Shown here: positions 1-8,200 of the stretch, piece by piece
Position numbering within the stretch: the first letter of the stretch is position 1
Layout: each line of letters starts with the position of its first letter
Source: an uncultured Prevotella sp.
GTDB lineage: Bacteria; Bacteroidota; Bacteroidia; Bacteroidales; Bacteroidaceae
Reading direction: 5' to 3'
DNA length: 27,759 bases
Assembly: GCA_938028745.1 (NCBI GenBank)
Contig: CALIZL010000058.1
Span: forward strand, 1-27,759
The notes under the pieces: generated by a model
Databases searched by the model: none
What the model was told of the DNA's origin: nothing
The model's input: only the letters and a program-made list of their open reading frames with translations
Made by a program: the position numbers and the translations under genes

Positions 1-190
1 CAAATCGCCCAAAAACTGGTGCAAATGGCGGTTCTTTTAAATAAAAATTCATTTTACCACATTCACAAAGTCCCCCCCATTTGCATCAAAACCAACCTTC
101 GCGAGAATCGTTTTTTTGCGGTCGGGTTGGCGGTTGGCGGATAAAAAGGCACTCACAATGTTAAAATCCTTACTGAAAAGTAGACAAAAC
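1..190 (+). repeat. Dispersed intergenic repeat, copy 1
   Basis: This stretch aligns with 23329-23512 in the same orientation with few indels. The most conserved blocks are AAATAAAAATTCATTTT, TTGCATCAAAAC, AACCTTCGCGAGAATCG and TAGACAAAAC. A stem can be drawn between CCAACC and GGTTGG around the TTCGCGAGAATCG core, and a shifted equivalent stem (AACCTT/AAGGTT) exists in copy 2. The left edge may lie outside the window. It encodes no obvious protein. Confidence 0.75.
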
Positions 191-544
191 CTGATGGATT
201 GACAAGGTGATATGGGGTAGATGGGCAGTTGACAAGGTGATGAAGTAACAAGCAGTCGGGCAAACAAAGTAATAGTCGCAGCCATTTTTCACCATCATCA
301 GTTGGCAAGTTGCCATACCAACAACGCTGTAAACAGCTATCTATCAATGGACTTACACAATCCAATAAAACGGACTAATATTTACGAAGAAAAGAAGATA
401 AAGTTATTCAAAATAAGAAACTAAAATCACAACAAAACACAATAAGTTTCCAAAATGAAAATATAAAACACTAATAACCAAGCGTTTGACAAATATTAAC
501 GCGTTAAAAGTTATCCAAAACGAACAACCTATTGATATTTAAAG

Positions 545-552
545 TATCTTTG
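545..552 (+). promoter_or_regulatory. Promoter -7 box of nrdD
   Basis: TATCTTTG matches the Bacteroidota -7 consensus TAnnTTTG and lies 53 bases before the nrdD start. No clear -33 TTTG is seen at the usual spacing, so this rests on the -7 element and its position. Confidence 0.5.
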
Positions 553-604
553 CAGTAATAATTCAACAACAAAATAACGAACCTAATAATACACCCTCAC
601 GAGA

Positions 605-2818
605 ATGATACAGACAGTTGTAAAGAGAGACGGACGCATTGTGGGCTTTAACGAGCAAAAGATAATGGCCGCCGTACGCAAAGCGATGCTCCACACCGAC
701 AAAGGCGAAGACGAAAGATTGGTTCAGCAGATAGCAGACCGCATCGGATTTGTGGGAAAACCGCAAATGACGGTGGAAGACATCCAAAACCAAGTGGAGA
801 TGGAACTGATGAAGAGTAGCCGCAAAGATGTGGCTAGGGCTTACATTTCCTATCGAAACCAACGCAGCGTGGCCAGAAAGGCCAAAACGCGCGACGTGTT
901 CTTGGAGATTATCAACGTGAAAAACAACGACATTACGCGCGAAAACGCCAACATGAACGCCGATACGCCGGCCGGAATGATGATGAAGTTTTCGAGCGAA
1001 ACCACTAAGCCGTTCGTTGACGACTACCTGTTGAGCGAAGAAAGCAGAGAGGCCGTACGCCAAAATCGCCTGCACATACACGATAAGGACTATTACCCAA
1101 CCAAGTCGCTTACCTGCTGTCAGCACCCGCTGGACCACATTTTGGAACGTGGTTTCTCGGCCGGACACGGCTCGTCGCGTGCTGCCAAGCGTATCGAAAC
1201 GGCCAGTGTGTTGGCTTGCATCTCGCTGGAAACAGCGCAAAACGAGATGCACGGCGGACAGGCAATACCCGCTTTCGACTTTTATCTCGCCCCTTACGTT
1301 CGTGCCAGCTTCGTAGAAGAAGTCAAGGCTTTGGAGGAGCTTACGGGCGAAAACTATGCCCATATATATAATAAGGAGATAAACGACTATCTGAAAAAGC
1401 CGCTCGATGGACTTGAAGGCGAGGCGCGCATGGTGCAACATGCCATCAACAAGACCGTGGCTCGCGTGCACCAAGCAATGGAGGCCTTCATTCATAACAT
1501 GAACACCATCCACTCGCGCGGCGGAAATCAAGTGGTATTCTCGTCGATTAACTATGGCACAGACACTTCGGCAGAGGGCCGTTGCGTTATCCGCGAATTG
1601 CTAAACAGCACCTACGACGGCGTTGGAAATGGCGAAACAGCCATCTTCCCCATACAGATATGGAAGAAAAAGCGCGGCGTGAACTATCTGCCCACAGACC
1701 CTAACTACGACCTTTATTGCCTAGCATGCAAGGTTACGGCACGACGTTTCTTCCCCAACTTCCTCAACTTGGACGCTACTTTCAACCAAAGCGAGGCATG
1801 GAAGGCCGACGACCCTAAGCGCTACATGCACGAAGTGGCTACGATGGGCTGCCGAACACGCGTTTTTGAGAACAAGTACGGCATGAAGACCTCGGTGGGA
1901 AGAGGCAACCTGTCGTTCTCTACCATCAACATTGTGCGGTTGGCCATCGAGTGCATGGACATTGCCGACAAGGATGCGCGCATAAACAGTTTCTTTGCCA
2001 AGCTAGACAACATGCTCGACGTGGCCGCTAAGCAGCTTAACGAACGCTACGACTTCCAAAAAACGGCTATGGCCAAGCAGTTCCCCCTGCTGATGCGTAG
2101 CTTATGGTCGGGCGCAGAGCAGCTTTCGCCCAACGAAACCATAGAAAAGGTTATCAACCAAGGCACTTTAAGCATCGGCTTTATCGGTTTGGCAGAATGC
2201 CTTAAAGCCTTGCTTGGCGCGCATCACGGCGAAAGCGATGAGGCACAGCAGCTGGGTTTGCGCATTGTAGACTACATGAGGTGTCGCTGTAACGAGTTTT
2301 CGGAGAAGTATCACCACAATTTCAGCTTGCTAGCAACGCCTGCCGAAGGACTTTCGGGCAAGTTTACCAAGATAGACCGCAAGAAGTTTGGCGTGTTGGA
2401 AGGCATTACCGACCGCGACTATTACACCAACTCGAACCACGTGCCTGTATATTATAAGTGTAGCGCACGCCATAAGGCCGAGGTGGAGGCTCCTTATCAC
2501 GAGATGACGAGGGCGGGACACATCTTCTATGTAGAGATGGATGGCGATGCCACACATAATCCGCAAGCCATCATGAACGTGGTAGACATGATGGACCACT
2601 ACAACATGGGCTATGGCAGCGTAAACCATAACCGCAACCGTTGCCTAGACTGCGGATTTGAAAATGCTGAGGCCAACTTGGAGGTTTGCCCGCAATGCGG
2701 CAGCAAGCACTTAGACAGGTTGCAGCGCATTACGGGTTATCTTGTTGGAACGACCGACAGGTGGAACAGCGGCAAGCTGGCCGAGTTGAAAGACAGGGTG
2801 ATACACGAAACGGAATAA
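605..2818 (+). CDS. nrdD: Anaerobic (class III) ribonucleoside-triphosphate reductase
   Basis: A 737-residue protein that reduces ribonucleoside triphosphates to deoxyribonucleotides without oxygen, using a glycyl radical. Residues 1 to about 95 form an ATP-cone domain (starts MIQTVVKRDGRIVGF) for allosteric control. The catalytic barrel carries the expected active-site cysteine Cys416 in MGCRTRVFENKYG. Near the C-terminus four cysteines (680, 683, 695, 698; CLDC and CPQC) form the zinc site, and the glycyl-radical loop RITGYLVGTTDRW places the radical on Gly711. Length and motif order are normal for the family. The start follows a Bacteroidota promoter with an AT-rich leader. It is followed after 135 bases by its activase nrdG on the same strand, which fits a two-gene operon. 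Identification is firm. Confidence 0.97.
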   Translation: MIQTVVKRDGRIVGFNEQKIMAAVRKAMLHTDKGEDERLVQQIADRIGFVGKPQMTVEDIQNQVEMELMKSSRKDVARAYISYRNQRSVARKAKTRDVFLEIINVKNNDITRENANMNADTPAGMMMKFSSETTKPFVDDYLLSEESREAVRQNRLHIHDKDYYPTKSLTCCQHPLDHILERGFSAGHGSSRAAKRIETASVLACISLETAQNEMHGGQAIPAFDFYLAPYVRASFVEEVKALEELTGENYAHIYNKEINDYLKKPLDGLEGEARMVQHAINKTVARVHQAMEAFIHNMNTIHSRGGNQVVFSSINYGTDTSAEGRCVIRELLNSTYDGVGNGETAIFPIQIWKKKRGVNYLPTDPNYDLYCLACKVTARRFFPNFLNLDATFNQSEAWKADDPKRYMHEVATMGCRTRVFENKYGMKTSVGRGNLSFSTINIVRLAIECMDIADKDARINSFFAKLDNMLDVAAKQLNERYDFQKTAMAKQFPLLMRSLWSGAEQLSPNETIEKVINQGTLSIGFIGLAECLKALLGAHHGESDEAQQLGLRIVDYMRCRCNEFSEKYHHNFSLLATPAEGLSGKFTKIDRKKFGVLEGITDRDYYTNSNHVPVYYKCSARHKAEVEAPYHEMTRAGHIFYVEMDGDATHNPQAIMNVVDMMDHYNMGYGSVNHNRNRCLDCGFENAEANLEVCPQCGSKHLDRLQRITGYLVGTTDRWNSGKLAELKDRVIHETE

Positions 2819-2953
2819 GGCACGCAATATAACGAGCGTGGCGGCAGCTTGCAAGGCTAAGCAAGCACTGCAAGCACTGCAAACAGACATCGAAGTGGCG
2901 CTTGATAGGGCGCATCGCTTTCGAAATAGGGTACATATAAGCACAACACGATA

Positions 2954-3460
2954 ATGGCTGACAACAAATATACATTGCGCGTGCTGTCTATTATTGAAGA
3001 CACCACCGTAGATGGTCCTGGATTTAGAACCTGCATATACTGTGCAGGGTGCACTCACGCATGCGAAGGTTGCCATAATCCGCAATCGTGGAACAGGGGT
3101 GGCGGCGAAGAAATGAACATCGGGCACATCATGCAGGTGATTAAAGCCGACCCATTCGCCAACGTTACGTTCAGCGGTGGCGACCCTATGCTGCAAGCGG
3201 AGGCGTTTACGGCATTGGCCAAAGAGATAAAACGACAGACGAAGAAAGACATTTGGTGCTACACGGGCTTTACTTTCGAGGCCTTACTTAAAGACAAGGG
3301 CAGGCGGGCTTTGCTCGAACAGCTTGATGTGCTTGTAGACGGGCCATTTGTTCGCTCGCTCCGCGATGTGGGATTGCGCTTTCGTGGCAGCTCCAACCAG
3401 CGGCTTATTGATGTGCAAACATCTCTGGCAAGGGGCAAAGTGGCCCTTTGGCAAGGCTGA
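2954..3460 (+). CDS. nrdG: Anaerobic ribonucleotide reductase-activating protein
   Basis: A 168-residue radical SAM enzyme that uses a [4Fe-4S] cluster and S-adenosylmethionine to install the glycyl radical on NrdD. The cluster motif CxxxCxxC is visible as CTHACEGC (Cys33, Cys37, Cys40), preceded by DGPGFRT, which is typical of activases. The SAM-contact motif SGGDP is at 74-78. It lies downstream of nrdD on the same strand, and the 135-base gap contains a short tandem repeat (GCAAGCACT twice, then GCAA). A strong hairpin terminator follows. Length is normal for NrdG. Confidence 0.96.
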   Translation: MADNKYTLRVLSIIEDTTVDGPGFRTCIYCAGCTHACEGCHNPQSWNRGGGEEMNIGHIMQVIKADPFANVTFSGGDPMLQAEAFTALAKEIKRQTKKDIWCYTGFTFEALLKDKGRRALLEQLDVLVDGPFVRSLRDVGLRFRGSSNQRLIDVQTSLARGKVALWQG

Positions 3461-3498
3461 CAGATAGGGAAATAGTATTGTGCTAAACGCTAAATGAT

Positions 3499-3540
3499 AA
3501 AGGTTCCGTTTCGAATTGCTCGAAACGGAACCTTTATTAT
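3499..3540. terminator. Perfect-stem terminator between nrdG and the sigma factor gene
   Basis: AAAGGTTCCGTTTCGA (3499-3514) and its exact reverse complement (3520-3535) form a 16-base-pair stem with a five-base loop ATTGC, followed on the plus strand by a short T/A tract. It sits between convergent genes, so it probably ends nrdDG transcription and may also stop minus-strand read-through from the sigma factor gene. Confidence 0.8.
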
Positions 3541-3729
3541 GTTGGAGAAAAACGTCATCGCGTTGAGAAAACGCCCTGTCAACGGGGGTATTTTCAAGGC
3601 TCTTCAAAGGCTTTCAAACGATGTTTGGCCACGTGTTGTTTGTCGCCTAACGTTTTGATGTCATGGGCATTGGCGCACGTATTTGCAGCAAAATACGGCC
3701 ACAGACGTGTTTGCCAGTGCTTGTTTTTT

Positions 3730-4323
3730 TTAGTCTAATTGCAGTGCCACACCGTTGGCGGCGGCCATTCGGCGCATGTTCATCACGGCATAGCGCATGC
3801 GTCCCAGGGCCGTATTGATGCTCACGTTGGTGAGTTCGGCTATCTCTTTGAACGACAAGTTTTGGTAGAAACGCATAAACACAACCTCTCGCTGGGTAAT
3901 TGGCAAGAGATTCATCATGCGTTGCACATCGCGCAGCACCTGTTCCTTAACAAAGTGGTTCTCAATATTCGCGTCGAGAACGCTAGTCGAATCGCCATAG
4001 AGGTCGTTTTCATTGTAAACCTCCATCGTCTTCTCGTTCTTCTGGCGCCTGTACCAGTCCATCACCGCATTATGCGCAATGCGCAGCATCCAGGAAACAA
4101 ACTTTCCGCTAGAACTGTACTTGCCTTCATGAAGTTTGGAGATGATTTTAACGAACGTTTCTTGGAACAAATCCTCCGCCATACTCCTGTCGTGTACAAT
4201 GAACAAGATATAAGAAAACAGCCTCGATTGGTTGCGTTCAAGCAACAAGTCGAAAGCTTTGTTGTTCCCATTGACGTAAGACATGGCCAATTCTTCGTCG
4301 GTCATTTCGCTAATCTTAATCAT
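3730..4323 (-). CDS. ECF-type RNA polymerase sigma factor
   Basis: A 197-residue sigma-70-family (extracytoplasmic function) factor. Region 2 covers about residues 22-95 and includes AEDLFQETFVKI (49-60), and WMLRIAHNAVMDWYRR (78-93). Region 4 covers about 135-190, with LPITQREVVFMRFYQ and the helix-turn-helix LSFKEIAELTNVSINTALGRMR. There is no region 3 or large region 1, as expected for ECF factors. No anti-sigma factor gene is adjacent, so control must act elsewhere or through the promoter. It is monocistronic in this view, with its own promoter about 85 bases upstream. The target regulon cannot be told from the sequence. Confidence 0.93.
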   Translation of the reverse strand: MIKISEMTDEELAMSYVNGNNKAFDLLLERNQSRLFSYILFIVHDRSMAEDLFQETFVKIISKLHEGKYSSSGKFVSWMLRIAHNAVMDWYRRQKNEKTMEVYNENDLYGDSTSVLDANIENHFVKEQVLRDVQRMMNLLPITQREVVFMRFYQNLSFKEIAELTNVSINTALGRMRYAVMNMRRMAAANGVALQLD

Positions 4324-4408
4324 TTTCTAATGGTTTTGATATGGAGTACAGTTCTGTCGATAGGCTCTACTTTTTAGTTATTGTATTTTTTGCGTTAAAA
4401 ATTCTTTG

Positions 4409-4440
4409 CAAAGTTATGTATTTTTGCGGTCTTTACCAAA
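4409..4440 (-). promoter_or_regulatory. Promoter of the ECF sigma factor gene
   Basis: On the minus strand a -33 TTTG (4437-4440) and a -7 TAACTTTG (4409-4416) are separated by 20 bases. Transcription would start near 4402 and give a leader of about 80 bases before the start codon at 4323. Confidence 0.65.
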
Positions 4441-4616
4441 TGTTTTAACGTAAATCGCCCTATTAAAGCGAAGAAAGGCGAACCAAACTGCGCTTTACCG
4501 AGAAACAGACCAACCATAGGCGCGCAAGCATTTGAGCAATAAGACGGGAAAGGGCTACCTGTAACAATTTTGAGAGCTTGACCATTAGCAGATAAGCAAT
4601 GCGAAATAACGGCACA

Positions 4617-4687
4617 CAAAAAGAGGTTGGTGCAGGATGCTACCAACCTCGGAATGTGATTTTGACAATCTCAAAATCGAATTAAGT
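4617..4687 (-). ncRNA. Candidate small RNA with its own promoter and terminator
   Basis: On the minus strand a Bacteroidota promoter (4693-4724) is followed about 70 bases later by a textbook intrinsic terminator: GAGGTTGGT (4642-4650 on the minus strand) pairs perfectly with ACCAACCTC (4623-4631) and is followed by five T. The enclosed transcript has no ATG-started frame. It does not overlap any gene. I do not recognise the family. The 3' end is set by the hairpin; the 5' end is inferred from the -7 box and may shift by a few bases. Confidence 0.45.
4618..4650 (-). terminator. Intrinsic terminator of the candidate small RNA
   Basis: A perfect 9-base-pair stem GAGGTTGGT/ACCAACCTC with a ten-base loop that can pair further (GCA with TGC), followed by TTTTT on the minus strand. 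The plus strand has no T tract after the stem, which gives the direction. Confidence 0.7.
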
Positions 4688-4692
4688 GTTCG

Positions 4693-4724
4693 CAAATTTA
4701 GGTCTTATAATCGAATAAACCAAA
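4693..4724 (-). promoter_or_regulatory. Promoter of the candidate small RNA
   Basis: Minus-strand -33 TTTG (4721-4724) and -7 TAAATTTG (4693-4700) are 20 bases apart, the same spacing as the sigma factor promoter nearby. Confidence 0.5.
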
Positions 4725-4863
4725 CTTTTCGGATATTTTTTTTCGTATTTTAACGTAATAAATCGTAAAGACAAACGTTTGCAAACAATTTTCGTTTGCC
4801 TTCGGTTCGCCTCCTCACGCCCCATTCTCCACCAACATTCACCCATATTATGCCCCTCCTTCC

Positions 4864-4894
4864 TTGTCTATCTCGCTCTTTTTTAGTTACTTTG
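4864..4894 (+). promoter_or_regulatory. Probable metY promoter
   Basis: TTACTTTG (4887-4894) resembles the -7 box with one base missing, and TTG at 4864-4866 lies 21 bases before its TA. The predicted transcript starts about 40 bases before metY. Confidence 0.4.
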
Positions 4895-4940
4895 CACACT
4901 GCAAGCAGTACTAGCAACAACTTTAAAATACAACAGAACG

Positions 4941-6212
4941 ATGAAGAAACAGACTTTATGCGTACAGGCTGGATGGCAACCTAAGAACGGCGAACCTCGC
5001 GTATTGCCCATTATTCAAAGCACAACTTTCAAGTACGACAACACAGAAGAGATGGCCATGCTTTTCGATTTGAAGAAAGAAGGCTACTTCTATACGCGCT
5101 TACAAAACCCTACCAACGATGCTGTTGCGAAGAAAATAGCCGCATTAGAAGGCGGCGTGGCGGCAGTTCTCACCTCGAGCGGACAGGCTGCCAACTTCTA
5201 TGCCGTGTTTAATATCTGCGAGGCGGGCGACCACTTCGTTACTTCAAGCGAGATATACGGCGGAACATTCAACCTCTTTGCAGTAACGCTTAAAAAGCTT
5301 GGCATCGACTGCACGTTTGTTCATCCCGATGCCTCAGACGATGAGATACAGGCTGCTTTCCGCCCCAACACCAAGCTGCTCTTCGGCGAAACCATATCAA
5401 ATCCCAGCTGTGCGGTGCTAGATATTGAGAAGTTCGCACGCATTGCCCACCGCAACGGCGTACCCTTGATTGTGGACAACACCTTTGCCACGCCCATCAA
5501 CTGCAACCCCTTTGAATGGGGATGCGACATCGTTACCCACTCTACAACGAAATATATGGACGGACATGCCACCGCTGTTGGCGGCGCTGTGGTGGATAGC
5601 GGCAACTTCGACTGGGAAACGAACGCCGAAAAATTCGCAGGATTGTGCACGCCCGATGCCTCTTACCACGGCCTTACCTACACCACGGCTTTCGGAAAGA
5701 TGGCTTATATCACCAAAATGGTGGTTCAACTGATGCGCGACCTCGGCTCGATACCTGGCCCACAAAACGCGTTTCTGCTCAACATCGGACTTGAAACGCT
5801 GCACCTACGCATGCGGCAACACTGCGAAAACGCACAGAAAGTGGCCGAATACCTGCATAACGACCCACATGTGGCATGGGTGCATTACTGCGGATTGGAA
5901 GACGATGCCAACTACGAAAAGGCCAAAAAGTATCTACCCAACGGCTCGTGTGGCGTGCTTTCGTTCGGTTTGAAGGGCGACAGGGCCACTGCCGTGAAGT
6001 GGATGGACGCGTTAAAGATGATTGCCATTGTTACGCACGTGGCCGATGCGCGCACCTGTGTGCTGCATCCTGCCAGTCATACGCACCGACAATTGTCCGA
6101 CGAACAACTTCGCGAGGCAGGCGTTACGCCCGATCTTATCCGCCTTTCGGTGGGCATCGAAGATGTGGAAGACATCTTGGCCGACATCAAACAGGCGTTG
6201 GAAAAGCTGTAA
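4941..6212 (+). CDS. metY: O-acetylhomoserine aminocarboxypropyltransferase (sulfhydrylase)
   Basis: A 423-residue cytoplasmic PLP enzyme of the Cys/Met metabolism family. It joins O-acetylhomoserine with sulfide (or methanethiol) to give homocysteine (or methionine). The Schiff-base lysine is Lys204 in THSTTKYMDGH. Asp179 in VDNTFATP contacts the PLP ring nitrogen, YTR (51-53) is the phosphate-binding motif contributed by the neighbouring subunit, and SSGQAA (79-84) lies in the cofactor pocket. The length of about 420-430 residues and the start MKKQTLCVQAGWQP separate this group from the shorter cystathionine synthase and lyase proteins. It stands alone between a divergent sigma factor region and an accessory island. 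Exact substrate preference among close relatives cannot be read from sequence. Confidence 0.92.
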   Translation: MKKQTLCVQAGWQPKNGEPRVLPIIQSTTFKYDNTEEMAMLFDLKKEGYFYTRLQNPTNDAVAKKIAALEGGVAAVLTSSGQAANFYAVFNICEAGDHFVTSSEIYGGTFNLFAVTLKKLGIDCTFVHPDASDDEIQAAFRPNTKLLFGETISNPSCAVLDIEKFARIAHRNGVPLIVDNTFATPINCNPFEWGCDIVTHSTTKYMDGHATAVGGAVVDSGNFDWETNAEKFAGLCTPDASYHGLTYTTAFGKMAYITKMVVQLMRDLGSIPGPQNAFLLNIGLETLHLRMRQHCENAQKVAEYLHNDPHVAWVHYCGLEDDANYEKAKKYLPNGSCGVLSFGLKGDRATAVKWMDALKMIAIVTHVADARTCVLHPASHTHRQLSDEQLREAGVTPDLIRLSVGIEDVEDILADIKQALEKL

Positions 6213-6491
6213 CGCCCTTACAACGCTACGTTAAGTGTGCGTTGAAAAAAAGGGAAAAGGAGCATGGAAAGTGTGGCTAACCCATATTGTGAACAGGGTT
6301 TGCGCACTTTCCCCACCTGTCAACAAAACGAAAAAGCAGGTATAGTTGGTAATTTGTGAGCAGGTAATATTCTGTTTCCACCCACTCAGCAGACCTCCAT
6401 AATAAGAAAAGAAATTGATTAGAAACCTCTCCCTATCGATTAACAAAACATTTAGGGTGAGTGTATTTCGAAGTTTTTCAAACGCCTAGAC

Positions 6492-6947
6492 ATGAACATC
6501 AAACTTGAAAAGGGAATAAACAAAGACAATGCCTCGCTTTTATGTAAGTGGTCTAATGAACAAGGAAAAGCGTTTCAGGAGCAATGGATGGGTCCCAAAA
6601 TCTCTTATCCGTTGAGTTATGGTAAAATAAAGGACCTCGAAAATGTATTTTCCATATTCAATGATGGGGAATTTGTCGGAATGATACAAGAAATACAAAT
6701 TGGCAAAGACAACATTCACATAGGCAGATTTGTAATAAATCCTCAAAAAACAGGATTGGGTTTAGGCACAGAGGCACTAAAAAGGTTTGTAGATTTCATT
6801 TTTAAGGATGACAATATTGAAAGTATTTCTTTGACAGTCTTCGACTTCAACCAAAATGCAAAGAAACTCTATGAGAAACTTGGCTTTGAAATCAACGAGA
6901 TAATTGAAGTCCCAAAGCTGAAATACATTATGAGAATGCACAGATAG
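6492..6947 (+). CDS. GNAT-family N-acetyltransferase, AT-rich
   Basis: A 151-residue GCN5-related acetyltransferase. The acetyl-CoA pyrophosphate loop is seen as Q85-x2-G88-L-G90-L-G92, after a beta strand HIGRFVINP, and the C-terminal LYEKLGFE strand-helix is typical. The substrate is unknown. Codon use is much more AT-rich than in the neighbouring metY, which suggests recent acquisition. It runs toward the minus-strand amidase/lipoprotein pair, and a hairpin at 6989-7024 separates them. The start codon follows an AT-rich leader without a clear Shine-Dalgarno sequence. Confidence 0.88.
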   Translation: MNIKLEKGINKDNASLLCKWSNEQGKAFQEQWMGPKISYPLSYGKIKDLENVFSIFNDGEFVGMIQEIQIGKDNIHIGRFVINPQKTGLGLGTEALKRFVDFIFKDDNIESISLTVFDFNQNAKKLYEKLGFEINEIIEVPKLKYIMRMHR

Positions 6948-6988
6948 GTTATGTCGGTTCGGTATAAAAGCCATAAAGAACAAACCAA

Positions 6989-7024
6989 TAAAAAGAGGAA
7001 GTGTCAAGACTGCCACATCCTCTT
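6989..7024 (-). terminator. Terminator downstream of the WG-repeat lipoprotein gene
   Basis: An 11-base stem with one mismatch (6993-7003 with 7014-7024) is followed on the minus strand by TTTTTATT. It lies between convergent genes: 150 bases after the lipoprotein stop codon and 45 bases after the GNAT gene. It shares the 16-base string AAAGAGGAAGTGTCAA with the tRNA-Asp terminator, in opposite orientation. Confidence 0.65.
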
Positions 7025-7173
7025 CTTGTACAAGCATTTTTTAATGCGAGGTGTGGATAAACAAGTTTGTTCGTCTACTATCTTGCAGATAATGATAGAG
7101 CCAAGTTTGCAAAAAGCAAATACAAGATCTACATATTGAACAGTGTTATAGGCCTATTGTTCTATACTGTTGC

Positions 7174-7686
7174 TTATCTTTTCTTCTTCGAAATGAAATA
7201 CCATTTATCGGATAGCCAAGTGGTATGGCGATCTACACCTTCACCACATGGCACCAACACGCCTGTATCAGTCACCTTTGCATGTCCCTCTTTAAAAGGA
7301 TAAGCAAATTTAAAGCGTGGTGAGATGACGATATTCCCCAGCGTATCGGCAAATCCCACAAGTGCGTTATCATCTACAATTCTAAACAACCCATCGGCAG
7401 GATAATCGGGTCCGTTATCGTAATTAAAGACCTTAAAGAGAAACTCACCTTTGTTGTTAAAACATTTAATTGCGCCCGCACTATCTGCAACGAAACCAAT
7501 GCGCGAAATAGTATCTGTATAAGCGAAGGGGAATGTGCAATCAACAATAGTATCGCCTTGGGCGTTTATATACCCATAAAGCCCATTTCGTTCAGCAACA
7601 AAAAGTCGGTTATCTGCATCCTTGCAGTTTGCAAATAATACCACTGCAAGAAAAGAGATGACGATATACCAGCCAGAAGTTCTCAT
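7174..7686 (-). CDS. WG-repeat lipoprotein, candidate immunity protein
   Basis: A 170-residue protein from the start MRTSGWYIVISF. A hydrophobic signal segment (about 5-19) ends in LFANC, so Cys21 is the likely lipidated residue. The rest contains WG-type beta repeats: GLYGYINAQGDTIV (35-48) and ALVGFADTLGNIVISPRF (108-125), with a partial one near 63-85. The start at 7686 gives a compact signal peptide; a start at 7707 would overlap the upstream stop codon by 14 bases and is less likely. It begins 7 bases after the Tae4-like amidase gene, so the two are probably co-translated. Export to the periplasm and the tight pairing make immunity against the amidase the simplest hypothesis, but WG repeats also occur in unrelated proteins and no homology to Tai4 is apparent. 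Confidence 0.8.
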   Translation of the reverse strand: MRTSGWYIVISFLAVVLFANCKDADNRLFVAERNGLYGYINAQGDTIVDCTFPFAYTDTISRIGFVADSAGAIKCFNNKGEFLFKVFNYDNGPDYPADGLFRIVDDNALVGFADTLGNIVISPRFKFAYPFKEGHAKVTDTGVLVPCGEGVDRHTTWLSDKWYFISKKKR

Positions 7687-7693
7687 ATTGCTG

Positions 7694-8149
7694 TTATTTA
7701 AGTTCATATAATAAAGCCATTCCGCACTCATCAAAGTACCCGTGACCTTCGACTTCTTTCCCGTCAAACAAATCAATGTGCCCAGCAGCATCGTCCCATT
7801 CACAGTTGGAAAAGATTATAACACCTTTCTTCCCTCGAAAATCTTTTGCTGCATGCCCTTTTATAGGAGTTCCTCCTATATGTTCCTTAACAAACTTTTT
7901 CATGTCTGCGACTCGATACAAGTACCATTTTTTATCTTTCCCCGAAGAGACACTCCCATCATACCGGCTTATAGGCATGCCAGAATAATTAAAAGCATAC
8001 GACATTCTAATAGCACAAGCATTTCTAAAAATGTTGGCTTTGATGTTCGCTTCGACTTTACCACCAATCAACTTCCCCACTTTCGAGGGTGTAAGAGACT
8101 TTACTCGTGCAAAGTTAGAGCTAAGTGTTGAATAAGAAATTGCCGTCAT
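7694..8149 (-). CDS. Tae4-like peptidoglycan amidase effector
   Basis: A 151-residue protein resembling type VI secretion amidase effector 4 (Tae4), an NlpC/P60-type enzyme that cuts the gamma-D-Glu to meso-diaminopimelate bond of peptidoglycan. Family landmarks appear in order: the N-terminal helix region VGKLIGGKVEANI, the catalytic cysteine block NACAIRMSYAFNYSG with Cys45, the block WYLYRVADM, RGKKGVIIF, and the histidine block GHIDLFDG with His124. Asp126 or Asp140 could complete the triad; Cys116 and Cys142 are additional cysteines. There is no signal peptide, as expected for a T6SS cargo, and the length fits the family. A strong promoter precedes it and a lipoprotein gene follows after 7 bases. 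No secretion genes are in the window, so it is an orphan effector or is delivered by a distant T6SS. Confidence 0.85.
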   Translation of the reverse strand: MTAISYSTLSSNFARVKSLTPSKVGKLIGGKVEANIKANIFRNACAIRMSYAFNYSGMPISRYDGSVSSGKDKKWYLYRVADMKKFVKEHIGGTPIKGHAAKDFRGKKGVIIFSNCEWDDAAGHIDLFDGKEVEGHGYFDECGMALLYELK

Positions 8150-8169
8150 ATTAAATTACTTTTTATTCA

Positions 8170-8200
8170 CAAAGATACTTATTATCCACGAATACTCAAA
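8170..8200 (-). promoter_or_regulatory. Promoter of the amidase-lipoprotein operon
   Basis: On the minus strand -33 TTTG (8197-8200) and -7 TATCTTTG (8170-8177) are 19 bases apart. The -7 box lies about 20 bases upstream of the amidase ATG, giving a very short leader. Confidence 0.7.

Larger units (their letters stand above)
1..604. other. Non-coding region upstream of nrdD
   Basis: No convincing gene is seen here; the open frames are short and overlap the repeat. Positions 1 to about 190 are one copy of a dispersed repeat shared with 23329-23512. A 13-base direct repeat TTGACAAGGTGAT occurs twice between about 198 and 242. At 277-293 the string CGCAGCCATTTTTCACC matches a motif near the other end of the window (27671-27687). 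The last 100 bases contain the nrdD promoter. Confidence 0.7.
4324..4940. other. Intergenic region with divergent promoters and a candidate small RNA
   Basis: This 617-base stretch has no convincing protein gene; the open frames lack coding character. It holds, from left to right, the sigma factor promoter, a hairpin terminator and promoter that together outline a minus-strand small RNA, an AT-rich tract with a run of eight T, and the metY promoter. I looked for SAM-riboswitch-like elements before metY and saw none; the leader from the predicted start is only about 40 bases. Confidence 0.7.

Noticed and set aside
563..1531. 322-codon minus-strand frame inside nrdD
   Set aside because: It is an antisense shadow of nrdD, whose motifs are intact throughout this interval.
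3739..4377. 212-codon plus-strand frame opposite the sigma factor gene
   Set aside because: It is an antisense shadow; it lacks known domains and the opposite strand has clear sigma regions 2 and 4.
4796..4940. SAM-type riboswitch before metY
   Set aside because: The predicted leader is only about 40 bases and shows no pseudoknot or P1-type stem of the known SAM classes.
6213..6491. Attachment-site repeat of the tRNA-Asp 3' end bounding the accessory island
   Set aside because: No copy of the tRNA 3' sequence is found on the metY side and no integrase gene is present.
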